NCBI RefSeq assembly: GCF_018324385.1
Contig: NZ_AP019536.1
Coordinates: forward strand, 1,178,001 to 1,242,000
From: Ferrigenium kumadai
GTDB lineage: Bacteria; Pseudomonadota; Gammaproteobacteria; Burkholderiales; Gallionellaceae
Direction of reading: 5' to 3'
Length of the DNA stretch: 64,000 bases
Part shown: positions 42,888-52,242 of the stretch, piece by piece
Layout of the letters: each line of letters opens with the position of its first letter
How positions within the stretch are numbered: position 1 is the stretch's first letter
Position numbers and translations under genes: made by a program
Notes under the pieces: generated by a model
Told to the model about the DNA's origin: nothing
The model's database searches: none
What the model saw: only the letters and a program-made list of their open reading frames with translations

Positions 42888-42963
42888 TGGCTCCCCGACC
42901 TGGACTCGAACCAGGGACCTGCGGATTAACAGTCCGTCGCTCTACCGACTGAGCTATCAGGGA
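42888..42963 (-). tRNA. tRNA-Asn (anticodon GTT)
   Basis: The 76-base minus-strand gene starts TCCCTGATAGCTC and ends in an encoded CCA. The acceptor stem pairs TCCCTGA with TCGGGGA, with one G-T pair, the D arm has AGTCGGTAGAGC, the anticodon loop reads CTGTTAA, and the T arm has GGTTCGAGTCC. GTT reads Asn codons. Confidence 0.97.
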
Positions 42964-43025
42964 ATTGAGAGGTGCGCATCATAGTGATTTTGCCCAGCTT
43001 GGTCAACAACAAATTTGAATTTTTT

Positions 43026-44744
43026 ATGAGATTTTTAAAAGTACTGTTCGTCAGTCTGCTTGCTTTGGTGATGCTGGCGATGTTGGCAATCTATCTGACA
43101 CCGCTGGATGCCTATGTGCCGAAGGTCGAACAAACCCTGTCAGGTCAGTTGCATGAGCCGGTAAGTATTCAGCAAATAGATTTTGCAGCGTTGCCCTTGC
43201 CGCATCTTAAGTTGCAGGGGGTGCGTCTGGGGGAACAGGAGGGAATTGTCGCCCGCTCGGTCGATGTCGATCTGGATTTGCTCAGCTTGCTTGCAGGGCA
43301 GGTGGTGGTGCGACAAATCGCAGTGCGCGATGGGACGGCGCATCTGACGCCACTGCGCAAGTTGGTGGAATTGTTCGCCACTCCATCCGTCGCGACGCAG
43401 GGAATTGCAGTAAGGGAGTTGCAGCTGTTCGGCATGAGCCTGGTGACTCCAGGGCTGACCTTGGGGCCCATCGAGGGCAAGCTGGAATTTGCCCAAGGCG
43501 GTAAATTGCAGCGCGCATGGTTTGCCATGGATGAGCAGAAGATGACGGCAGTTTTCCAGCCGCTTTCTGGTCGTAATTTTGTCGTGCAGATGCGGGCGCG
43601 CGACTGGGCCGCCCCTCGATTGTCGCAGTGGCCCTTTGATAGTCTTCAGGTGGAAGGTGTGCTGGGTCAGGGGAATTTCAGCGCGCAGAAATTCGCGGTT
43701 GTTACGCGCGGTATCTCCCTGGCAGGCTCCGGCAAGGCCGAGTTTTCGGACGGCTGGCGGATCAAGGCGAAGCTGGCCCAGGCCGATGCACCGTTGGAAC
43801 GGGTGATGGCGTTGTTGGGAAATCAGACTGAATTAACCGGCGCGCTGTCGGCGAAGGGGATGCTTAGTGCCAAGGCGAACTCCTTGGGCGAACTTAAGGA
43901 TAATTTTCAGTTCGATGGCGAGGTTCGTGCCAGCCATGTGTCGGCGCGCATTGCAGCGGGTTTTCGGCAACCCCTTGTCTTTGACGAGATCAGGGCGCGT
44001 GTCGTTGCCGAGCCGGATTATCTGTTGTTGAGTGCGCTGCAGGCCAAGCTATATGGCGGCAAGCTTTCCGGAGAGGCGAGCATCGATAGAAAAGACGCCC
44101 TGCTGAAAGCGGATATCTCCGCGAGCGGAATTGCCCTGAACCACTTGGTGGAAGCTCTTACCAACGATGTATTGTTCACCGGCAGCATGGATAGCGCGGC
44201 AAAGTTTTCCATGCGACTGGGTGGTGGCGATGAGTTTCCGGCAAACCTTCTGCTGACGGGAAACTTCCATTTACGCAATGGAACCCTGACCAAGGTGGAC
44301 CTGTTGCAGGTTGCGAGCAATCCCGCCACGATTTCATCCAAGGGCGGAGTAACCCGGTTCGACGACCTGACCGGTCTGTTCAAGGTGGATGAGGCTGGTT
44401 ATCATTTCCGGCGGGTGAAAATCTCATCCGGTTCCCTGAATGCAGAGGGCAAGGCGGATATCGGGCCTTCCTTGCAATTGAGCGGCACGCTGGAGGCCGA
44501 CGTCAAGGGAACGGGGGGGGTGGTAAGCATGCCGATGATCGTTTCGGGAACGCTGAGCAATCCGCTCGTAAGGCCCAGCGGCACCGCATTGGCCGGGGCG
44601 GCAGTGGGCACCGCATTCCTCGGGCCGGGGCTGGGAACGGCGGTGGGGATCAAGGTGGGGGGCTTCCTGACTAAATTATTCGGCAAGAATGACGACAAAA
44701 ACAGCGAGATAAATGCGGCACCCGATGCTCCCGCAAAAAAATGA
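43026..44744 (+). CDS. AsmA-like inner-membrane protein
   Basis: The ATG at 43026 (MRFLKVLFVSLLALVML) is preferred over an upstream ATG at 42972 that would begin only eight bases from the tRNA. It gives 572 residues: one N-terminal membrane helix, then a periplasmic beta-rich AsmA-type region (VEQTLSGQLHEPVSIQQIDF...LKLQGVRLGE) and a C-terminal AsmA domain (LNAEGKADIGPSLQLSGTLEA). It ends in a Gly-rich amphipathic stretch and a short charged tail. AsmA-like proteins bridge or organise lipid transport to the outer membrane. The next gene, 41 bases on, carries a related domain, so they probably work together. Confidence 0.8.
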   Translation: MRFLKVLFVSLLALVMLAMLAIYLTPLDAYVPKVEQTLSGQLHEPVSIQQIDFAALPLPHLKLQGVRLGEQEGIVARSVDVDLDLLSLLAGQVVVRQIAVRDGTAHLTPLRKLVELFATPSVATQGIAVRELQLFGMSLVTPGLTLGPIEGKLEFAQGGKLQRAWFAMDEQKMTAVFQPLSGRNFVVQMRARDWAAPRLSQWPFDSLQVEGVLGQGNFSAQKFAVVTRGISLAGSGKAEFSDGWRIKAKLAQADAPLERVMALLGNQTELTGALSAKGMLSAKANSLGELKDNFQFDGEVRASHVSARIAAGFRQPLVFDEIRARVVAEPDYLLLSALQAKLYGGKLSGEASIDRKDALLKADISASGIALNHLVEALTNDVLFTGSMDSAAKFSMRLGGGDEFPANLLLTGNFHLRNGTLTKVDLLQVASNPATISSKGGVTRFDDLTGLFKVDEAGYHFRRVKISSGSLNAEGKADIGPSLQLSGTLEADVKGTGGVVSMPMIVSGTLSNPLVRPSGTALAGAAVGTAFLGPGLGTAVGIKVGGFLTKLFGKNDDKNSEINAAPDAPAKK

Positions 44745-44785
44745 TTTCAATCTGAATATAAATTCGGCATCAGTTAGAATGGATC

Positions 44786-47700
44786 ATGGAAAATAAAACC
44801 ATCTATGTCAGGACCAGCAAAGGCGAGGACGAGATTCGCAGCAAGACTGCGCATCTTTCCGGGGACATCAAACGCGCTTTGCTGATGGTCGACGGCACGT
44901 CTACATTCGGCGAGATCAGCAAGCGTACGGCTCCCAGCCTGCGCAGCATGCTCGGCGATCTGTTCCTGGAGCTGGAGAAGGGCGGGTTCGTCCAGGACAA
45001 GACCAAAATGGACAGTATTTCCAAAATGGCCGCCCCTCCCAAGATGGCGATGCCCCCCAAGATGGCGATGCCGGTCAAGATGGCGACACCGGTCAAGAGA
45101 CCACCCGAGGAAAGTGTCGGCGAACTGGATTTCACCGCTGCTTTCCGCGCCCCCTCTCCGGAGGTGCTGGCTGCCGAGGGTGCCAAGATTGCGGCAGAAA
45201 AGGCTGAGGCTCATGCCCGGCAGGAAGCAGAAGCGGCGAAGTTGAAGGCGCATCAAGAAGCGGAAGCCGCTCGGCATAAGGCTGAACAAGAAGCTGCGCG
45301 AGTTCGGTCGGAACTTGAAGCGGCCAAAACGGAGGCCGCGGCCAAAGCGCGAGAGCTTGCTGAAGCCAAGGCGAAACAGGAAGCCGAGGTTGCGCGCGGC
45401 AAGGCCGAAGCTGAAGCCAAAGCCCGAGCCGAGGCCGAGGCAAAAGCCAGGCAGGAGATCGAGGCCGCGCGACGCAAGGCCGAGGAGGACGCCGCCAAGG
45501 CACGGCGGGAAGCCGAAGCGGCAAAGCTGGCGGCCCAACAGGAGGCGGAAGCCGCAAGGCGCATGGCCGAACAGGAGGCCGCCAAGGCGCGCGAAGAAGC
45601 GGAACGCGCCAAACAGCAGGCTGCAGCGGAAGCCAAGGCGCGTGAAGAAACCGAGCGCCGCGCCAGGGAAGAAGCGGAAGCTGCGCGCGTGAAAGCCGAG
45701 CAGGAGGCGGCGCTGGTTCGTGCCGAACTGGAAGCAGCAAGAGCAAAGGCTGAGGCGGAAGCTAAGGCCAGGGAAGAGGCGGAGCGCCGCGCGCAAGCAG
45801 AAGCAGAGACCGCCAGAGTGAAAGCGCAGCAAGAAGCCGAGGCTGCCCGCCGCAAAGCCGAAGAGGAGACCGCCAAGGCGAAGCAGGAAATCGAAGCGGC
45901 GAAATTGAAGGCACAGCAGGATGCGGAAGCTGCGCGGCACAAGGCCGAGCAGGAGGCTGCCAAGGCGCGAGAAGAAGCGGAACTGGCTAAGCAGCAGGCC
46001 GCAGCCGAAGCCAAGGCGCGTGAAGAGGCCGAGCGCCGTGCCAGAGAAGAAGCGGAAGCGGCGCGAATGAAGGTCGAGCAGGAAGCGGTGCGGATGCGTG
46101 CGGAACTGGAAACGGCACGTGCAGAGGCGGAAACCAAGGCGCGCGAGGAGGCGGAGCGCCAACTTCGAGCGGAGGAAGAGCGGCTGGCCAGGGAGCAGGC
46201 AGCCAGCCTGGTTGCGCAGCAGCAGGCCGAAGCGATGCTGCTTCAATCGGCGCGGGACACTGTAGCCGCACCTGCAGAAGCCGCCAGACCGAAGTCAGCG
46301 GGCGCCACATCTTCACGTTCCACCAGTGCCACGGTGCTGTTCCTCGACGTGGTCGGCTACACCAAGCAACCCGTCAACAAGCAGATCCAAGTCAAGAAAC
46401 AATTCAACCAACTGCTTTCCGATTGCCTGGCGGCCGTAGGGGAAGGCGAGCGCATCATTCTCGATACCGGTGACGGCGCGGCAGTGGGGTTTCTGCAACA
46501 CCCGGAAGATGCGCTGGAAGCGGCCATGCAATTCCGCAAGACGGTGACGGCCAATCAGCACAAGGACTATCCGGATCTCAACGTGCGCATCGGCATCCAT
46601 CTCGGCCCCATCAATGTCGTCAAGGACATGAACGGCCAGAGCAACATGGTCGGCGACGGCATCAACGATGCGCAACGCGTGATGAGCTTTGCCGGCAGCG
46701 ACCAGATCTATGTCTCGCGTCCCTATTACGATTTTGTATCGCGCCTGAGCGACGAATACGCCGACCTGTTCGTCTATCGAGGCTCGCAACAGGACAAGCA
46801 CGGTCGCGAGCATCCGGTCTATGAACTGGTGGATGGTGCTGTAGCTCCCGCCGTCGAAGTCGTTCCCGTGAGTGAACCAGCAGCGGAGATCAAGCTGGAA
46901 CCCTTCAGTCTTTCGATGTCCGAACCGGTGACCGGCACGCCATCCGAGCCGCTGTATGAAGAGCCCCAGCAGCATCATGAGGATGTCAATCTGATCAGCG
47001 ATGTCGGCAAGCTCAACCATACCGAAGAGAAGCCGGTTACTTCGGAACGACCTCCGGAAGAGACGCTGCCTCAAGCTGCCCCCGCTGCAAAGGTCGAGGC
47101 GGCTCCGGCCAAACCCGTTGCGGAAGTGCGCATGCCCAGCGAAGAGGATGTGAGAAAGCTGGCGGAAACCCAGGCCAAAGCCTGGGCGGTGGCCGAGCAG
47201 CGCGCCCTCGAAACTGCCAGGGCCAAGGCCGAGCGCCCCCCCGAGCCTCCAGTAGAAGTATCGAAGAAGGCAGCTGAGCGAGTCCGCCGCAAACCGATAC
47301 CCTGGGGTAAGGTGGGCGGGGGAATATTCGTGGCGGCACTGGCCGCATTGTTCGTCGTGCCCTATCTGCTGCCGATGAAGGATTATTCTGCGAGGATCGA
47401 ACAACAGCTTTCCGCAAACTTGCGTCAGCCGGTTCATATCGGCAAGCTTGCGGGGAGGATACTGCCCACCCCGCGTCTGGAAATGAGCGATGTGTCGTTC
47501 GGCGAAATGAAACAGATCCAGGCGCAGCAGGCACGCGTGAATTTCGCGCTCTCGGCTTTGTTCACCTCGGTCAAGCCGATAAACAGCGTCGAGCTGGATG
47601 GGCTGCTGGTCAACGGTGCCGTGTTGCAGCAAGTTTCCGGATGGCTGCAGCAGGCGGTGGCCGATCAGCAGCATCCGGTCGCGCGCATCGTGTTGAGCCA

Positions 47701-48484
47701 AGGCAAGCTTGAAGCCGAAGGCTTCACCATTTCCAGCGTGGGGGGCGAACTGAGTTTCGACCAGGCAGGTAAGCTCGCTCAGGCGAAATTGCATGCAGAA
47801 GACAATAAATATGCTCTGGATCTGAATGCGGCCGGCGACAAATTGCAGGTTGCGATCAACGTTCGTGCCGCCGCATTGCCCTTGCTGCCGAACTGGGTCT
47901 TCGATGAGCTGAACGCAAAGGGCGAATTGACCGGCGACGGCTTGCAGATCACCGAGATGGACGGCCGTATCAAGGGCGGGATACTGCTCGGCGATGCGAA
48001 CATCGACTGGCGCTCGGGCTGGAAGGCGCAGGGTAATCTGGTGGCGAAGACCATCACCTTGCAGAACCTGAGCAAGCTGCTTGAAGGCGACATGGACGGC
48101 AAGGCGCGTTTCCGGATGCAATCGGCGAATCTCTCCGGGCTGACCGAAACGGCAATTCTTGACGGCGACTTCGTCGTCAAGAAGGGCATCGTCAATGGCA
48201 TGGACATCGTCGAGATGGCACGCCTGCGCAGCCGCAGCAACCTGCCTGGCGGGCGGACACACTTCGATGAGCTGACTGGCGATCTGAATTTTGCCAATGG
48301 CGCCTATCACTTCCGCAAGCTGAAAATGCAGGCTGGGGTATTGGCGGCGACAGGCGGCGTGGATGTCGTCAGACAGGAAGTGTCCGGCAATATTTCGGCC
48401 GATCTGTCGATGCGCACGGCGATAGGGACGGTTCCGCTGCAGGTTGGTGGAACCACCGAGAGTCTGACGTTGCGGGCACGATAG
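44786..48484 (+). CDS. Class III nucleotide cyclase fused to coiled coil and AsmA-like periplasmic domain
   Basis: This 1232-residue protein has five parts: an N-terminal helix-rich domain (1-75), a Met/Pro-Lys linker (80-105), a long Ala/Glu/Lys coiled coil (130-500), a class III cyclase domain (about 512-683), a linker, one membrane helix (about 843-865, [15 protein letters not shown]), and an AsmA-like periplasmic domain (866-1232). In the cyclase, metal Asp residues are visible in FLDVVGYT and DTGDG, and an N-x-A-x-R pattern (NDAQR) for the transition state is present, but the usual adenine-selecting Lys is replaced by Leu ([10 protein letters not shown]). ATP or GTP use is therefore uncertain. 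The AsmA part resembles the upstream gene. The start has a weak ribosome site. Confidence 0.75.
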   Translation: MENKTIYVRTSKGEDEIRSKTAHLSGDIKRALLMVDGTSTFGEISKRTAPSLRSMLGDLFLELEKGGFVQDKTKMDSISKMAAPPKMAMPPKMAMPVKMATPVKRPPEESVGELDFTAAFRAPSPEVLAAEGAKIAAEKAEAHARQEAEAAKLKAHQEAEAARHKAEQEAARVRSELEAAKTEAAAKARELAEAKAKQEAEVARGKAEAEAKARAEAEAKARQEIEAARRKAEEDAAKARREAEAAKLAAQQEAEAARRMAEQEAAKAREEAERAKQQAAAEAKAREETERRAREEAEAARVKAEQEAALVRAELEAARAKAEAEAKAREEAERRAQAEAETARVKAQQEAEAARRKAEEETAKAKQEIEAAKLKAQQDAEAARHKAEQEAAKAREEAELAKQQAAAEAKAREEAERRAREEAEAARMKVEQEAVRMRAELETARAEAETKAREEAERQLRAEEERLAREQAASLVAQQQAEAMLLQSARDTVAAPAEAARPKSAGATSSRSTSATVLFLDVVGYTKQPVNKQIQVKKQFNQLLSDCLAAVGEGERIILDTGDGAAVGFLQHPEDALEAAMQFRKTVTANQHKDYPDLNVRIGIHLGPINVVKDMNGQSNMVGDGINDAQRVMSFAGSDQIYVSRPYYDFVSRLSDEYADLFVYRGSQQDKHGREHPVYELVDGAVAPAVEVVPVSEPAAEIKLEPFSLSMSEPVTGTPSEPLYEEPQQHHEDVNLISDVGKLNHTEEKPVTSERPPEETLPQAAPAAKVEAAPAKPVAEVRMPSEEDVRKLAETQAKAWAVAEQRALETARAKAERPPEPPVEVSKKAAERVRRKPIPWGKVGGGIFVAALAALFVVPYLLPMKDYSARIEQQLSANLRQPVHIGKLAGRILPTPRLEMSDVSFGEMKQIQAQQARVNFALSALFTSVKPINSVELDGLLVNGAVLQQVSGWLQQAVADQQHPVARIVLSQGKLEAEGFTISSVGGELSFDQAGKLAQAKLHAEDNKYALDLNAAGDKLQVAINVRAAALPLLPNWVFDELNAKGELTGDGLQITEMDGRIKGGILLGDANIDWRSGWKAQGNLVAKTITLQNLSKLLEGDMDGKARFRMQSANLSGLTETAILDGDFVVKKGIVNGMDIVEMARLRSRSNLPGGRTHFDELTGDLNFANGAYHFRKLKMQAGVLAATGGVDVVRQEVSGNISADLSMRTAIGTVPLQVGGTTESLTLRAR

Positions 48485-48514
48485 GAAAGGTTGCAGTTCG
48501 GCGGAAAAAAGAAA

Positions 48515-48545
48515 GGGGCACGGAATGTGCCCCTCTTGCTTTGTT
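48515..48545 (+). terminator. Terminator after the cyclase gene
   Basis: GGGGCAC (48515-48521) pairs with GTGCCCC (48527-48533) around GGAAT, followed by TCTTGCTTTGTT. The A-rich run just before it would allow function on the other strand too. Confidence 0.8.
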
Positions 48546-48554
48546 GAGTTCCTG

Positions 48555-48778
48555 CCGAAAACTTCAGGAAAGTGTTTTCGCTATTTGCTCCAGCGCATCG
48601 AGATTTTGGCTTCGGCTAACCTGAAGGTCAGCCTTCACCGAAATCTCAGGAAAGCGCTTTCGCTATACGCTCCAGTGCTGCGAGATTTTGGCTACGGCAT
48701 AACCTGAAGGTTAGCCTTCACCGAAACCTCAAGACAGCGCTTTCGCGATGCGCTCCAGCGCCGCCTTGAGGTTTTCCA
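48555..48778. repeat. 83-base tandem repeat made from the 3-prime end of the aminotransferase gene
   Basis: Units begin with CCGAAA at 48555, 48638 and 48721; the last is the real gene end and runs to about 48778. On the minus strand units 1 and 2 still read NLDALEQIAKTLS-stop and NLAALERIAKALS-stop, against NLKAALERIAKALS-stop in the gene, and each is followed by a short hairpin TGAAGG...CCTTCA. One Lys codon is missing in the copies. The copies have drifted from each other by about one base in six, so the event is not recent. Confidence 0.85.
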
Positions 48779-49922
48779 TCGAAGTGGCGAAGGAGATGCG
48801 GAAGTAGCCTTCGCTGCCGAAGGCCGAGCCCGGCACCACCGCTACGTTTGCTTCCGCCAGCAGGTATTCGGCCAGCGCGATGTCGGTGGTTTCCTTGATC
48901 AGGCCTTTCTGGTGCAGCGTGGTGATCGCCTCCCGCGCATCGGGGAAGGCGTAGAACGCGCCACCCGCCATCAGGCACTTCAATCCCGGGATCTTGTTCA
49001 GCTCGTTCACCACGAAGGCGTGGCGTTCGCGGAATGCCTTGATCATCGGCTCGAGGCAATTCTGGTCGCCGTTCAGCGCCACCTCGGCAGCCACCTGCGA
49101 AATGGAGGTCGGGTTCGAGGTGCTCTGCGACTGTACGTTCTCCATCGCGGTGATGATGTGCTCCGGCCCAGCTGCATAGCCGATGCGCCAGCCGGTCATC
49201 GCATAAGCCTTCGACACGCCGTTGAGCACCATGGTGCGCGGATACAGATCGGGGCAGGCATTCAGGATATTGCAGAACTTCTCGTCGGTCAGCGCGATGT
49301 GCTCGTACATGTCGTCGGTCGCGATGATGATGTTGGGGTACTTGCGCAGCACGTCGCCCAACGCCTTCAGGTCTTCCAGCGTGTAAACCGCGCCGGACGG
49401 GTTGCTCGGGCTGTTGATGACGATCATCTTGGTTTTGGGGGTGATCGCCGCTTCCAGCTGGGCGGGCGTCAGCTTGAAACCCTGCACGATGTCGGCCTGT
49501 ACGATCACCGGCTTGCCTTCGGCGATGAGCACGATGTCGGGATAGGACACCCAGTACGGCGCGGTGATGATGACCTCATCGCCGGGGTTGATGGTAGACA
49601 GCACGAGGTTGAAGAAGCTCTGTTTGCCGCCGCAGGAGACCAGGATCTGCTTCGCGGTGTATTCCAGCCCGTTGTCGCGCTTGAATTTGGCGATAATCGC
49701 CTGCTTCAGTGAGGGGATGCCGCCCACGGCGGTGTACTTGGTGAAACCCTTGTTGATCGCCCCGATCGCGGCATCCTTGATGTGCTGCGGCGTATCGAAA
49801 TCCGGCTCGCCCGTTGCCAGTCCGATGATGTCCTTGCCTTCCGCCTTCAGCTTCGCTGCGCGGGCGGCGACGGCAAGGGTGGGGGAGGGCTTGATGGCGA
49901 GTACGCGAGAGGAGAGAGACAC
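48729..49922 (-). CDS. aspC: Aspartate/aromatic aminotransferase (class I, Ib)
   Basis: The 397-residue enzyme has the fold-type I pattern of bacterial Ib aspartate aminotransferases: LATGEPDFDTP near residue 36, VSCGGKQSFFN, NSPSNPSGAVY, and the PLP Lys in NGVSKAYAMTGWRIGY near 233, with the substrate-binding Arg in YFRISFATS near the end. It exchanges amino groups between aspartate (or aromatic amino acids) and 2-oxoglutarate. Its last 14 codons and the following hairpin have been copied twice just downstream. Confidence 0.93.
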   Translation of the reverse strand: MSLSSRVLAIKPSPTLAVAARAAKLKAEGKDIIGLATGEPDFDTPQHIKDAAIGAINKGFTKYTAVGGIPSLKQAIIAKFKRDNGLEYTAKQILVSCGGKQSFFNLVLSTINPGDEVIITAPYWVSYPDIVLIAEGKPVIVQADIVQGFKLTPAQLEAAITPKTKMIVINSPSNPSGAVYTLEDLKALGDVLRKYPNIIIATDDMYEHIALTDEKFCNILNACPDLYPRTMVLNGVSKAYAMTGWRIGYAAGPEHIITAMENVQSQSTSNPTSISQVAAEVALNGDQNCLEPMIKAFRERHAFVVNELNKIPGLKCLMAGGAFYAFPDAREAITTLHQKGLIKETTDIALAEYLLAEANVAVVPGSAFGSEGYFRISFATSMENLKAALERIAKALS

Positions 49923-50008
49923 GATTATTCCTTGCTGATTGAACGTTGGGGCGAATTATACCCGCACCGCAGAAAGAGTGAACCAGCAGCGGGGCATTGT
50001 TATTCCGA

Positions 50009-50476
50009 CTATGCGTCGGACCTGACGCGGAAGGTTTTCACAGCCAGCCAGGCTCCTAGTAGGCTCTCAGTCAGATAGAGGATGCTGGATATTCCGTGCC
50101 ACATCTTGAACTGGTCGGCGAAGGCGCTTTGCATCACATCCAGCGGTAGCGCCCGCGTTTTCAACTCTGCCATCAGCGGCTGGATGCCGAATTGAATGGT
50201 CAGGGTGATGACGAGCATCGCCGCGATCACAGCAAACAACGGCTCACGCAAGGCCGCTTTGCCCGACGTGAGCGCGCGGTGCAGCAGCAGATATGTGCCG
50301 CAAAACATCCCGGTATATCCCATCACCTCGAACATCTGCCCTGCCAGCATGCCCGCGAGCTGCTTGTCCGGCTGGCCGTGGAACAGAATAGGGGCGGCCA
50401 GGTAGCCGATGGCCCACAGGCCGCCGACCCACAGGGTGGTGGCCAATGCCGCGAGGTGGTGAGGAATGTTTTTCAA
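50009..50476 (-). CDS. DUF4149 membrane protein
   Basis: This 155-residue protein has four predicted membrane helices (start LAALATTLWVGGLWAIGYLAAP; then about 47-65, 80-98 and 125-145) and no soluble domain. GGLWAIGYLAAPILF with the nearby acidic/His residues is the DUF4149 signature. The family is common in Betaproteobacteria and has no known function. It is transcribed leftward between aspC and a small redox cluster. Confidence 0.8.
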   Translation of the reverse strand: MKNIPHHLAALATTLWVGGLWAIGYLAAPILFHGQPDKQLAGMLAGQMFEVMGYTGMFCGTYLLLHRALTSGKAALREPLFAVIAAMLVITLTIQFGIQPLMAELKTRALPLDVMQSAFADQFKMWHGISSILYLTESLLGAWLAVKTFRVRSDA

Positions 50477-50607
50477 GGGACGGCTCCAGGAGCGCTAAGA
50501 AGGCGCAATTGTCCCCTGTGCGGCGTGTGGTGGCAATGGCTCCTGTGTCCCTGGGCCTGGGCGACAGAAGCCGGAAAAGGGTGCTGCGGCTTCCGCCTCC
50601 CGGCCAG

Positions 50608-51474
50608 CTAGGCGCCTGCTACTACACCGTGTCTGCTCAGAACCTCAAGATAGACGTCCGGCTCGGGGCGGATGCGGTAATTGTCTGTCTCATGCGTCCA
50701 CACGATCTTGCCGTCGCGGCCGGTGATGATCACGGTGGGCAGTACCGTATCGTTGTCATACCCGAATGCCTGCATGCCCATCGGTGTGCCATTACTGTTC
50801 TCGATGCCGAGAGCGCGTGCAGCGGCGTTGCCCCGGTCAGTCAGAAAATCGAAATTCACGTTGTATTTCCTAGCGAGTTCAATCGTATTTTCATGCGGCT
50901 GCGGCGAGATCATCGCGACTCTTACGCCGAGTGATTCCAGTTCCTTGTAGCGCGCCACCAGTTCTTTCAGTTGGGCCATGCACAGCGGGCACCAGTTGGC
51001 GCGGTAGAAGACGATGATGGCTGGTCTGTCCGTCAATTGCTTCGAGCTGACGGTGTTGCCCTGCGTATCCAGTACAGTGAAGTGAGGCAGCTTGGTGCCG
51101 ACAATCAGCTTCATGCTGGACTGGCGATCGCCAAAGGTCGAGAACCAGTAGGCGTAGAGCAGGAAGTCAACCCACGCCGCGAGGGCAAGCGCTGGAGCGA
51201 TGAAGCTGGCTCCCTGCTGTTGCCACGTCCATGCCGCCAGTGTGACCCCCGCTATACCGAGAATGTTTATCAGCGGGAAGTGCGCACTGGTGCGTGCCAC
51301 GTTCTTGAACGTCATCAACACAGTGATGACCGACAGGATAGGGCCGGCCGTCAGCATCACGCCTAACCAGGCCAGCGTGTCCGAGCCACGATAGAGCATC
51401 CAACCACTGAAGCCTGCGATGCCGATGATCGCGAACAGGTAGAAGGTGATGAAAATGGATTTGAGCAAGTTCAT
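50608..51474 (-). CDS. Membrane-anchored peroxiredoxin-like (AhpC/TSA) protein
   Basis: The ATG at 51474 gives 288 residues. The N-terminal third has about four membrane helices (MNLLKSIFITFYLFAIIGIAGF at the start). The rest is a thioredoxin-fold AhpC/TSA domain with VFYRANWCPLCMAQLKELV, a CxxC in place of the single peroxidatic Cys. That places it between peroxiredoxin and thioredoxin-like thiol reductase. The domain follows the helices and has IITGRDGKIVWTHETDNYRIRPEPD near the end. It probably acts on thiols near the membrane; side uncertain. It is 75 bases downstream of the CMD-family gene, possibly its operon. Confidence 0.8.
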   Translation of the reverse strand: MNLLKSIFITFYLFAIIGIAGFSGWMLYRGSDTLAWLGVMLTAGPILSVITVLMTFKNVARTSAHFPLINILGIAGVTLAAWTWQQQGASFIAPALALAAWVDFLLYAYWFSTFGDRQSSMKLIVGTKLPHFTVLDTQGNTVSSKQLTDRPAIIVFYRANWCPLCMAQLKELVARYKELESLGVRVAMISPQPHENTIELARKYNVNFDFLTDRGNAAARALGIENSNGTPMGMQAFGYDNDTVLPTVIITGRDGKIVWTHETDNYRIRPEPDVYLEVLSRHGVVAGA

Positions 51475-51549
51475 TGTTGTCCCCAGGTGTGAATGACATC
51501 TGCAATCATCGCTTGGCATGCCCGCATGGGCGGGCATGCCGACCAACGA

Positions 51550-52089
51550 CTAGATCGCCGCGAGGAGTTCCTTGTTCGGCTCCGGCTTCGTCAGGTGATT
51601 GATGTAATTCGACAGCGTCTTGATGGACACGATCAGGATCACCTCGAGAATTTGCTGTCTGGTAAAGCCAGTGCCAAGAAATGCCTGAATCTCCGCCGCG
51701 CTCGGCCTCCCGCGTTGCCTCACGACGGCCTGGGTGAAATCTGCCAAGGCCCGGTCTTTGGCATCGGCAATCTCCGAATGAGAGGCGAGTGCGTTCAAAG
51801 TCTGCGCATTCGCGCCCTTCATTTTGCCGATGGCGCGATGGGCAACCGAACAAAACTCGCACTCGTTTTCGACGCTCACTGCGAGCAGGGCGACTTGCTG
51901 TTGCGCCGCGGACAGCGAACCCCTGGAGACCAGGTCGTTCAGCGCCAGGTAGGCTTCCACGGTGGTGGGTGCCTCAGCCATATAGGCGAACAGATTGGGG
52001 ATGAATCCGTAGCCTTTGCGGATGCCTTCCAGCAGTTCCCTAGTGTGGCCAGTGGTGTTTTCCAGCGTGTGGAAAGTGAAATCGGTCAT
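51550..52089 (-). CDS. Carboxymuconolactone decarboxylase/AhpD-family protein
   Basis: The ATG at 52089 gives 179 residues; the frame further up is a leader of no value. The protein has the AhpD core: an ECEFCSVAH motif (CxxC plus His near 92) and GTGFTRQQILEVILIV. AhpD-like proteins are alkylhydroperoxide reductase partners or thiol peroxidases. Given the peroxiredoxin-like protein downstream, this pair could reduce peroxides together. The AraC regulator lies divergent? No: it lies on the same strand 153 bases upstream, and probably controls them. Confidence 0.83.
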   Translation of the reverse strand: MTDFTFHTLENTTGHTRELLEGIRKGYGFIPNLFAYMAEAPTTVEAYLALNDLVSRGSLSAAQQQVALLAVSVENECEFCSVAHRAIGKMKGANAQTLNALASHSEIADAKDRALADFTQAVVRQRGRPSAAEIQAFLGTGFTRQQILEVILIVSIKTLSNYINHLTKPEPNKELLAAI

Positions 52090-52242
52090 GATGCTGCTCC
52101 TTGTGATTGGTTGTTCTCGAATGACCTTAAAACGGTCGGGCAACGTGATGCGCTGCTGGAACGGATTTTCGAGAAACCGGAACGGAGCATCCATGACAGG
52201 ACGGCTGGAATTTATGTCCAATCGTCCGGATGTGCGGAGCGG

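Noticed and set aside
42715..42984. 89-residue plus-strand frame over the tRNA region
   Set aside because: Its C-terminal half (SPTWTRTRDLRINSPSLYRLSYQG) is the translated reverse of tRNA-Asn, a familiar false protein.
46313..48310. 665-residue minus-strand frame
   Set aside because: Antisense shadow of the cyclase-AsmA gene.
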